From assembly GCA_021014325.1 (NCBI GenBank), contig JAJGQC010000657.1:1-64000 (forward strand): a DNA stretch of 64,000 nucleotides. The letters run 5' to 3'. This stretch comes from Plazaster borealis. Taxonomy: Eukaryota; Echinodermata; Asteroidea; Forcipulatida; Labidiasteridae. The notes under the pieces were generated by a model, which worked only from the letters and a program-made list of their open reading frames with translations, made no database searches and was not told the DNA's origin. Positions 24,721-34,676 of this stretch are shown one piece after another (the first letter of the stretch is position 1; the number at the start of each line of letters is the position of its first letter). The position numbers and the translations under genes are program-made.

Positions 24721-25640
24721 AGCGTGTGCCTTCAACTCAATATTTTTTAAGTCAGAACAGTCTCTCATGTGCCTATGTTTCCCAAGTAAACTAATGGTCC
24801 ATACCTACAGCGTGTGCCTTCCACTCGAATTATTTTGCAAGTCCGAACCAAAGATTCCCCTGTATACCTATACCTATTCCTACGTAAACTCTAACGGTAT
24901 AGCGTGTGCCTTCCACTCGCAAATTATTTACCAAGTATAAAGCAAGGATTTCCCTATGCCATAGTATCCTGCGTACCCTGTTGACTAATTAACTGATGGT
25001 CTATACCTAAAGCGTTTGCCTTCCACTCGCCAATTATTTACTAAGTATAAAGCAAGGATTTCCCTATGCCATAGTACCCTGCGTACCCTGTTGACTAATT
25101 AACTGATGGTCTATACCTAAAGCGTGTGCCTTCCACTCGCCAATTATTTACTAAGTATAAAGCAAGGATTTCCCTATGCCATAGTACCCTGCGTACCCTG
25201 TTGACTAATTAACTGATGGTCTATACCTAAAGCGTGTGCCTTCCACTCGCCAATTATTTACTAAGTATAAAGCAAGGATTTCCCTATACCATAGTACCCT
25301 GCGTACCCTGTTGACTAATTAACTGATGGTCTATACCTAAAGCGTGTGCCTTCCACTCGCCAATTATTTACTAAGTATAAAGCAAGGATTTCCCTATGCC
25401 ATAGTACCCTGCGTACCCTGTTGACTAATTAACTGATGGTCTATACCTAAAGCGTTTGCCTTCCACTCGCCAATTATTTACTAAGTATAAAGCAAGGATT
25501 TCCCTATGCCATAGTACTCTGCGTACCTGTTGACTAATTAAACTGATGGTCTATACCTAAAGCGTGTGCCTTCCACTCGCAAATTATTTACTAAGTATAA
25601 AGCACTGATTTTCCCATGCCATAGTATCCTGTGTAAAGTA
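24721..25640. repeat. Satellite unit A array, 110-bp period
   Basis: AGCGTGTGCC (or AGCGTTTGCC) starts successive units at 24721, 24809, 24901, 25011, 25121, 25231, 25341, 25451 and 25561. From 24901 on the spacing is 110 bp and the units are nearly identical. The first two are shorter (88 and 92 bp) and diverged, marking the old edge of the array. Each unit includes GCAAGGATTTCCCTATGCC and CCATAGTACCCTGCGTACC. No promoter-like boxes are evident in unit A itself. Confidence 0.95.
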
Positions 25641-25679
25641 TGAACCGAAGGTTCATCAAGTCTAAAATGCTTATTTTCC

Positions 25680-25860
25680 TGGGGGGACCCAAGTGGGTGT
25701 CGTAGGTAGGTGTCGGACTCCGGAGGCAGCGGTCCCCGGTTCGAGCCCCGGTCCGAAGCCCGGTCCAAGGCCGCGCGGTGAGTGGGGCCGCCCGGTCGAG
25801 GCCGCGCGGTGAGTGGGGCCGCCAGGTCGCCACTCACCGCGCAGTGGCACGCACCGCCCC
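25680..25860. repeat. GC-rich junction with tRNA-like B box
   Basis: Between the A and B arrays lies a sharply GC-rich stretch. It contains GGTTCGAGCCC at about 25738 on the plus strand, a good Pol III B box, preceded by a degenerate A-box-like sequence. Then a 36-bp unit with GGCCGCGCGGTGAGTGG is repeated directly and followed by its inverted form CCACTCACCGCGC. The B box here is on the strand opposite to the neighbouring tRNA-like units. Confidence 0.6.
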
Positions 25861-25959
25861 TACGAGCTTCTAAAGAAACTTAAAACTTAAAACGAACCTA
25901 TGCACTTTTTAATCAAACTTTTTCGATTTATTAAAAAGATTTTTAAAACCCGAACTGTT

Positions 25960-27480
25960 TTTACGTAGCGGGAATCGATCCCAGGACCTTTCGGTCAGAG
26001 TCCTGAGCCCTTCCACTGGGCCACTGCTCCTCTTCCTTAATATGCGTTCGAGTTTAATTTTAAACCTTAGAATGAATAACTTTAAATCAAAACGTACTAA
26101 AAGAACACCCATGATTCGAACCCAGTACCTATGGGTTCAGAGTCCAGAGCCCTTCCACTGGGCCACTGCTCCTCTTCCTTAATATGCGTTCGAGTTTAAT
26201 TTTAAACCTTAGAATGAATAACTTTAAATCAAAACGTACTAAAAGAACACCCATGAATCGAACCCAGTACCTATGGGTTCAGAATCCGGAGCCCTTCCAC
26301 TGGGCCACTGCTCCTCTTCCTTAATATGCGTTCGAGTTTAATTTTAAACCTTAGAATGAATAACTTTAAATCAAAACGTACTAAAAGAACACCCATGATT
26401 CGAACCCAGTACCTATGGGTTCAGAGTCCGGAGCCCTTCCACTGGGCCACTGCTCCTCTTCCTTAATATGCGTTCGAGTTTAATTTTAAACCTTAGAATG
26501 AATAACTTTAAATCAAAACGTACTAAAAGAACACCCATGAATCGAACCCAGTACCTATGGGTTCAGAATCCGGAGCCCTTCCACTGGGCCATTGCTCCTC
26601 TTACTTAATTTGCGTTCGAGTTTAATCTTAAACCTTAGAATGAACAACTTTAAATCAAAACGTACTAAAAGAACACCCATGATTCGAACCCAGTACCTAT
26701 GGGTTCAGAGTCCGGAGCCCTTCCACTGGGCCACTGCTCCTCTTACTTAATTTGCGTTCGAGTTTAATTTTAAACCTTAGAATGAATAACTTTAAATCAA
26801 AACGTACTAAAGAACACCCATGAATCGAACCCAGTACCTGTGGGTTCAGAGTCCGGAGCCCTCCCGCTGGGCCACTGCTCCTCTTACTTAATTCGCGTTC
26901 GAGTTTAATCTTAAACCTTAGAATGTACAACTTTAAATCAAAACGTACTAAAAGATCACCAGGGATTCGAACCCAGTACCTATGGGTTCAGAGTCCGGAG
27001 CCCTCCCGCTGGGCCACTGCTCCTCTTACATAAATTGCGTTCGAGTTTAATTTTAAACCTCAGCATGAACAACTTCAAATTAAAACGTACTAAAAGATCA
27101 CCAGGGATTTGAACCCAGTACCTATGGGTTAAGGGTCCGGAGCCCTTCCACTGGGCCACTGCTCCTCTTACATAAATTGCGTTCGAGTTTAATTTTAAAC
27201 CTCAGCATGAACAACTTCAAATTAAAACGTACTAAAAGATCACCAGGGATTCGAACCCAGTACCTATGGGTTAAGGGTCCGGAGCCCTTCCACTGGGCCA
27301 CTGCTCCGCTTACATAAATTGCGTTCGAGTTTAATTTTAAACCTCAACATGAACAACTTCAAATTAAAACGTACTAAAAGAAAACCAGGGAATCGAACCC
27401 AGTACCTATGGGTTCAGAGTCCGGAGCCCTTCCGCCGGGCTACTGATCCTCCTACAAAAATTGCGTTCGAGTTTAATTTA
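25960..27480 (-). repeat. Satellite unit B array, 142-bp tRNA-like monomers
   Basis: On the minus strand each monomer has TGGCCCAGTGG (Pol III A box) and GGTTCGAATCC (B box) about 40 bp apart, with an intervening GGACTCTGA like the anticodon loop of glutamine tRNA (CUG). B boxes lie at 26113, 26255, 26397, 26539, 26681, 26822, 26964, 27106, 27248 and 27390, a 142-bp period. The leftmost copy (25970-26035) is the most tRNA-like, with a better T-arm. The anticodon stem is poorly paired, so mature tRNA is unlikely. The spacer is AT-rich and contains GCGTTCGAGTTTAATTTTAAA. Confidence 0.93.
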
Positions 27481-27489
27481 AAACCCTAC

Positions 27490-30360
27490 AACATCGAATC
27501 AACAACGGCCAAAAAGTATACTACTGGTAAATAGCGTTTGCCTTCCAGTCGCAAATTATTGATTAAGTGTAAAGCAAGGATTTCCCTGTGCCATAGTACC
27601 CTGCGTAAACCAATGGCCCTAAGCGTACAAAAAGAACACACGGGATTCGAACCCAGTACCTTTGCGTTCAGAGTCCGGAGCCCTTCCACTGGGCCACTGA
27701 TCCTCCTATAACAAATTGCGTTCGAGTTTAATTTAAAACCCTGCATCATCAAATCAACAACGGCAAAAAGTAAACAACTGGTAAATAGCGTTTGCCTTCC
27801 AGTCGCAAATTATTTATTAAGTGTAAAGCAAGGATTTCCCTGTGCCATAGTACCCTGCGTAAACCAATGGCCTTAAGCGTACAAAAAGAACACACAGGAT
27901 TCGAACCCAGTACCTTCGCGTTCGGAGTCCGGAGCCCTTCCACTGGACCACTGTTCCTCCTACTCAAATTGCGTTCGAGTTTAATTTAAAACCCAGAACA
28001 AATCAACAACAGCCAAAAAGTAAACTATTGGTATAGCATATGCCTTCCTTGTAAAGCAAGGATTTCCCTATGCCATAGTACCCTGCGTAAACCAATGGCC
28101 TCAAGTCTACAAAAAGAAACACGCGGGATTCGAACCAAGTACCTTTGCGTTAAGAGTCCGGAGCCCTTCCACTGGGCCACTGTTCCTCTTACTTAAATTG
28201 CGTTTGATTTTAGTTTAAAACCTAAAACATCAAAACATCTGCGTAAACCAATGGCCTTAAGCGTACAAAAAGAACACACGGGATTCGAACCCAGTACATT
28301 TGCGTTCAGAGTCCGGAGCCCTTCCACTGGGCCACTGATCCTCCTATAACAAATTGCGTTCGAGTTTAATTTAAAACCCTGCATCATCAAATCAACAACG
28401 GCCAAAAAGTAAACAACTGGTAAATAGCGTTTGCCTTCCAGTCGCAAATTATTGATTAAGTGTAAAGCAAGGATTTCCCTGTGCCATAGTACCCTGCGTA
28501 AACCAATGGCCTTAAGCGTACAAAAGAACACACGGGATTCGAACCCAGTACCTTTGCGTTCAGAGTCCGGAGCCCTTCCACTGGGCCACTGATCCTCCTA
28601 TAACAAATTGCGTTCGAGTTTAATTTAAAACCCTGCATCATCAAATCAACAACGGCCAAAAAGTAAACAACTGGTAAATAGCGTTTGCCTTCCAGTCGCA
28701 AATTATTTATTAAGTGTAAAGCAAGGATTTCCCTGTGCCATAGTACCCTGCGTAAACCAATGGCCTTAAGCGTACAAAAGAACACACAGGATTCAGAACC
28801 CAGTACCTTCGCGTTCGGAGTCGGAGCCCTTCCACTGGACCACTGTTCCTCCTACTCAAATTGCGTTCGAGTTTAATTTAAAACCCAGAACAAATCAACA
28901 ACAGCCAAAAGTAAACTATTGGTATGGCATATGCCTTCCTTGTAAAGCAAGGATTTCCCTATGCCATAGTACCCTGCGTAAACCAATGGCCTCAAGTCTA
29001 CAAAAAGAAACACGCGGGATTCGAACCAAGTACCTTTGCGTTAAGAGTCGGAGCCCTTCCACTGGGCCACTGTTCCTCTTACTTAAATTGAGTTTGATTT
29101 TATTTTAAAAACTAAAACATCAAAACTTCTGCGTAAACCAATGGCCTTAAGAGTACAAAATGAACACACGGGATTCGAACCCAGTACATTTGCGTTCAGA
29201 GTCCGGAGCCCTTCCACTGGGCCACTGATCCTCCTATAACAAATTGCGTTCGAGTTTAATTTAAAACCCTGCATCATCAAATCAACAACGGCCAAAAAGT
29301 AAACAACTGGTAAATAGCGTTTGCCTTCCAGTCGCAAATTATTGATTAAGTGTAAAGCAAGGATTTCCCTGTGCCATAGTACCCTGCGTAAACCAATGGC
29401 CTTAAGCGTACAAAAAGAACACATGGGATTCGAACCCAGTACCTTTGCGTTCGGAGTCGGAGCCCTTCCACTGGACCACTGTTCCTCCTACTCAAATTGC
29501 GTTCGAGTTTAATTTAAAACCCAGAACAAATCAACAACGGCCAAAAAGTAAACTATTGGTAAAGCATATGCCCTCCTTGTAAAGCAAGGATTTCCCTGTG
29601 CCATAGTACCCTGCGTAAACCAATGGCCTTAAGCGTACAAAAAGAACACACGGGATTCGAACCCAGTACCTTTGCGTTCAGAGTCCGGAACCCTTCCACT
29701 GGGCCACTGGTCCTGCTATAAAAAATGCGTTCGAGTTTAATTTAAAACCCTACATCACCAAATCAACAACGGACAAAAAGTAAACAACTGGTAAATAGCG
29801 TTTGCCTTCCTTGTAAAGCAAGGATTTCCCTATGCCATAGTACCCTGCGTAAACCAAAGGCCTCAAGTCTACAAAAAAAAACACGCGGGATTCGAACCAA
29901 GTACCTTTGCGTTAAGAGTCCGGAGCCCTTCCACTGGGCCACTGTTCCTCTTACTTAAATTGCGTTTGATTTTAGTTTAAAACCTAAAACATCAAATCAA
30001 CACCGGCCAAAAAGTAAAGTAATGGTAAATAGCGACGAGCGTGTGCCTTCCACTCGCAAATTAATTACAAGTGCAATACAAGGATTTCCCCATGCCATAG
30101 TACCCTGCGTAAACCAATGGGACCGTCTTAACTTACAAAAATAACACACAGGATTCGAACCCAGTACCTTTGCGTTCAGAGTCCGGAGCCCTTCCACTGG
30201 GCCACACTGCTCCTGTTACTCAAATTTCGTTCGAGTTTATTTTAAAACCCTACAACATCAAATCAACAACGGACAAAAAGTACGGTAAACTAATAGCGTG
30301 TGTGCCATTCGAACCCGGTACCATGGGGTTCGGAGTCCCGATCCTTGTCCGCAATGCTAC
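27490..30360 (-). repeat. Composite A+B satellite with higher-order repeat near 891 bp
   Basis: Units here join part of unit A (GCAAGGATTTCCCTGTGCCA) to a tRNA-like unit B. B-box positions are 27644, 27898, 28127, 28282, 28536, 28790, 29018, 29172, 29427, 29654, 29889 and 30152, with a degenerate last one at 30307. Spacings run 254, 229, 155, 254, 254, 228, 154, 255, so the pattern 254-254-228-155 repeats: 27644 to 28536, 27898 to 28790, 28127 to 29018 and 28282 to 29172 are each 890-892 bp. The 155-bp units have lost the A part. A and B boxes remain in most units. The repeated minus-strand open frames are repeat artefacts. Confidence 0.93.
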
Positions 30361-32461
30361 TGGTCCTCTGCCTTATTTGCATTTTAATGTAATATGGAAT
30401 CTAAGAATGAATTAACACCGTTAATGTAGAGAAGTATAAACATATACGATGAAAGGATTGGGACTGGGTACGACCATGGTACGACGAAGTTATTTCGACG
30501 GTGTTATGGAGGATAAATAAAATTCACGGGACTGAAACGAGGAATAGCCAAATTTTTAGAAGTGTTTAACTGAGGAAATAACAATGATCGAAAAAGGTGG
30601 GACAATTATGGGGGGGGGGGCATATTCACACCGAGTGCGTAATGTGGCCAACAAAACCATTAAATATTGTATGTTATAGATCTACATTATTTTTTTTAGT
30701 CTAAGTAATTGAACTCTAAATATACATGGCACGGATTCTTTTTCTTGTTTTCTTTCTTTTTTAATATTCGAGTTTATTAACTTCATATAATTTTATAATA
30801 ATACTGCCATCAAAATCAAGATGAAGATTGCAAACAATAACACACTAAAGTTTTAAAAGCAAAAAATTAATACACCTGTAAAAAAGATATTAAAAGAATT
30901 CAAACGTCAATAGTGTGTATGTGTAAACAAAATAAATGTTGACACAAGGTAATATGAAGCTGTCATACGGTACTAGTCACTGTGCCAGACTTGAGCCAAT
31001 GTTGAAGTCATTTGTAAACATTGATGTAACACAGGCTATACACGTACGTCTGCAAGTGAATAATTCGATACAATAATAGAAATCCCTGGATAACAGCAAA
31101 CGGTACTGAATAACAGAGAATCATAGGGAGCGATAACACGCTCTCGCCCATTGTGTTGTGAAAAGTAGGCTACACACACAAGCATACCAGCCAAACGTAA
31201 TGTGTAAAATTGAACATACGTACAGCTGCTAGAAACATATACAGATCGCAAACATTGCTATTTTCAGTGCTCTTGCCTCTAAGGGGTCTGAGAGACTTAT
31301 TATGGAACCAGAATAAACGAGTATACATTAGTCTTGCCTGAACAGCTCGCTGAAGATTAAAACCACGACAAAAATGCTCTAATTATCGTCCACGGAGACA
31401 GCCAGATTCAAGCGTGCTTGGAGACCATTTGAATACACGTGTATGCGGTACCCTGAATAAAGCATTGATTGATTGATAAGAGACCAACTGGGGTACCCGA
31501 CTATTCGTTCTCTTGTGGCACGGTTTGAAAACTCTGCCCTCACAGAATGATCCAACGGGGAAATTGAAAATTTTAATTTGTTCCGCCATTCCAACCCAAA
31601 ACAGTGTAAAAACTACTGTTGAAGTCCAAACAGTCCATTTCTCACTTTTTGTATAAATATATTCAAGCGAAAGTGTGACACACTATTTAAAAAAATAAAT
31701 TAAAAAGTTGTGTATTAAAACAATTAAAAAGACGTAAATTAGTGACAAGATAACTCCAAATGTTTGATCATCTTAGATTATCTTAGATGGTTTACAAAAT
31801 GATGTTGTTGCTTTATAATGTAATGGTCAAGCTCACACATTAAACATGCATACACGAGGCTTCATACGTGTGTGTAAGGTCAAGCACACACATTAAAGTC
31901 AATACAAATATGCAAGGATTCTTTGATCTATTTTTCATCCAAAATTGATGTCATAAATGGCAAAAAAATCCAGGATTTTTCCCATACCATTTAACCTATG
32001 ATATCTCTCATATTTATTTTAAACAATAACTGTTTCAGAAAAACAAAATTATACAGGTTTTCAAGGCCAATTTCAACGAAAACTCACTCAAGAGATATGT
32101 AGTGGTCTCAAGATTTGCTAATTAAATATTCATGTTAAAAGATCCGAAAACAAAAGGCAAGACGACAATGGCGTTCATCAAACCTTGAAATCCATTGTCA
32201 ACTCTTTAATTCTCAACGTCAGAAGGTCCAGTCTCATTGTGGTTCCCCTGCCGGCAGTTCACACCAAACCCCCACACCCCTACCCTCCCACACCAAACCC
32301 CATAACCCTAAGTCCATAACCCTAATAATACAAGTTCAGAAGAAATTAATTTGAAAATATGAAACTGTTGAGAAAGTTCTTTAATATGAATGATCAACTT
32401 ATTAAAAGCCTGGAAATTACCTTAAACATTTATTTTAGTCATAATTCAAAATACCGCCAAA
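30361..32461. other. Non-coding AT-rich region
   Basis: No gene is recognised. A G run (30611-30620) and pyrimidine-rich stretches occur. 32270-32330 has CACCCCTACCC and CATAACCCTAA phrases resembling decayed telomeric repeat. Confidence 0.45.
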
Positions 32462-32868
32462 CCCCCTCCATGAGAAATTGCCGTTTTGACCCAGGATATG
32501 GGCCAATTCCTATACGGTTATTTTGTACACAACCAATGGAGCAGGGTGAACCCGCGATATGGCTATATTCCTGTACACATTGGTTTGTGCATAGTGTATT
32601 GGCCGTGGTGGACCCGTGATATGGTTATATTCCTGTACCCAATGTTAGCGCGCAGTGTATGGGGATGCAGACCGCAACGTTTCGGTGCTGTGGACCCGGG
32701 ATATGGCCATATTCCTGTACCCATTGCTTTGCACAGTGTATGGGTACTCCGCGTCTAAGAATATGCTCATATAGCGGGTTCAACTCGCTCCATAGGCCGT
32801 GTACAAAATAACCACATAGGAAATTACCCATATCCCGGGACAAACGGCAATTATTTTATGGAGGGGAT
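32462..32868. mobile_element. Foldback/MITE-like element with arms of about 108 bp
   Basis: The left arm (32462-32570) and right arm (32759-32868) are imperfect inverted copies. Both start CCCTCCAT, then AATTGCCGTTT, GGATATGGG, GGTTATTTTGTACAC and TATGGAGC-like blocks in the same order. Between them, a block with GATATGGnnATATTCCTGTAC recurs near 32555, 32618 and 32699. The arms and the internal repeat share this motif, so the element is built from one unit. No transposase is present. Confidence 0.8.
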
Positions 32869-33245
32869 GTTGTTTGTTTGGTTGGGCAATATTTTGGAAA
32901 TACGATTAAAATAGATGTTTTTTGAAATGAAAAGCGAAAAGTCGTTTTTAGGCTTTTAGGTTCCTAACACTTTTGTTACCAAATTATAAAATTATAAAAT
33001 GTTATTAACAACAAGGTGTTCGGGATGACGTTCAAATCTTGAATGTAACACAAATCCAGAGCTTTATTAAAAATACATGTAAGCTAATCTTGACCAAGCA
33101 TTTATTGCTGTGTATAGATGTAGATGTGGTAAAACTGTACCTTTAAGGTGACATCATGTTACAATTTATGTCATTATAATAGGACCTTTAACTTTGGGGA
33201 ACACCCCAGCCGGAACATGCAGGGTTGAGCTTATAACTGCATGGC

Positions 33246-33432
33246 CCAATTGTATAAAGCTTGTGAGCACAAAAACTTGCTAAGCACAGAAAACTCTTGC
33301 TTATGAAAAATAGGCTACCAGCCAAAATACCACACAGTTACGATGTGACTGAAACCCCACTCATTTCTTGCTTAGCACAGAAATTTGCTTAGTAGAAGTT
33401 TCTGCAAAACAGCTTTATGAAATTGGGCCCTG
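33246..33432. repeat. MITE family M copy 1
   Basis: This copy begins CCCAATTGTATAAAGC, continues with AAAAACTTGCTAAGCACAG, and ends AACAGCTTTATGAAATTGGG. The ends are inverted repeats of a CCCAATTTCATAAAGC-type terminus, and the subterminal TTGCTAAGCA/TGCTTAGCA motif is also inverted. Length is about 187 bp. Related copies occur at 33877, 34444, 42437, 43005 and 53870. Confidence 0.75.
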
Positions 33433-33876
33433 TTCCTAAAGATCTTGTGAAAGTGCACCCGTAGGTGACATAATAAATGTGACACTTGATGACGTCATCA
33501 TAATGTGACTTCAAATTGTAGATGTAACAAATCCCGGCTTGATTACTGATTAGGATCTGACTCGTTTGGAATAGTTATTATGAATAGGCCTAATGGGTGA
33601 CCACCAATGAAATAACTTGACAACGCAATAAATTGATGATAAACTAAACAATGTTTTATTAGAAGCTCTGCTCCTCTCAGTATCTCTCTCAAACTCACTT
33701 CTTAATCTTACATTTCTTTATTTTATTCCAATCTTTGTTAATCATTATTTTCTAAATCGAAATAGAAAACTTAAAGTTAAAAAGAAACCAACCGCGCACG
33801 TGCTTTGCAAATAGCTTGCGCAAGCGGTTGATTAATTAACATGTCACTACACTAAAAATGGAAACCTTTTACAGGG

Positions 33877-34049
33877 TCCAATGTCAAAAAGTAGCTAAGC
33901 ACAAAACATTTCTGTTGAGCAGAATTAGGTTGCCAGCCTAAATCCCATCTCACATACACAATCTGCGACTGGTATTCCCCTTATTTTTGCTCAGCATAAA
34001 TCTGTTAAGCAATATTTTCTGCTTAAGCAGCTCTATGAAATTGGGCCCA
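33877..34049. repeat. MITE family M copy 2
   Basis: It has the AGCTAAGCACAAAACATTTC start, the central TTGCCAGCCTAAATCCC and the end AGCAGCTCTATGAAATTGGG. The left terminus is degraded. It is another member of the family described at 33246. Confidence 0.7.
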
Positions 34050-34443
34050 GGTCTTATTTTGAATCTAAATACAAGATTAAGACATGGTGCAGCATCAGTA
34101 CAGTGCTGTCTTCATTACTTAATTAAATAAATAAAATAAAAAACCTAATTGAAAAAGCTTTCACAGAATTAATTGTTCATCAATAGTTGAGTATGTTTAA
34201 ATTCAAAATAAAGGGAATATTGTTGTTGTCTTTTGTTTTTAACAAAAGCACTTGCGTGGGATATTATTTTAATTAAAACAAATAAGCTATTGAGGCTAAA
34301 CAATAGACACAAACTGTTACCAGAGTCATGTGACTCATGTATACAATGTAAACAAACTAAGCAAGCAACGCGCAGTGTGCATTGAAAAACATGGCTGCTT
34401 CCGATTGCCTCTGCCATAAGGTGGGAATCAGCCTAGCCAACGA

Positions 34444-34610
34444 CCCAATTTCATTTAAGCCTGTAAGCATAAAAACTTGCTAAGCACAGACAAATCTTGC
34501 TCAATAGAAACTGGTTACCAGCCAAAATTCCATAAAGTCTACCTCGTTGCAACTGGTGACCGCTCGTTTTTGCTTAGCAAAGAAATTTCTGCTTTCGACC
34601 CTATTGATCG
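34444..34610. repeat. MITE family M copy 3, truncated
   Basis: It starts CCAATTTCATTTAAGCCTG and runs through CTTGCTAAGCACAG, TTACCAGCCAAAATTCC and TTGCTTAGCA, but lacks the terminal AAATTGGG. It lies directly upstream of the 105-bp satellite. Confidence 0.65.
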
Positions 34611-34676
34611 AGTGGGTTTTTCCGTGAACAAGGTTGCCTCGAGCAAGGAGTTTGGGTTTAAAAACTACATGTACAC

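Noticed and set aside
27486..29424. Repeated minus-strand open frames in the composite satellite (LRRVLWHREILALHLINNLRLEG)
   Set aside because: They recur with the 891-bp repeat and run through the tRNA-like units and spacers. They are repeat artefacts, not a protein family.
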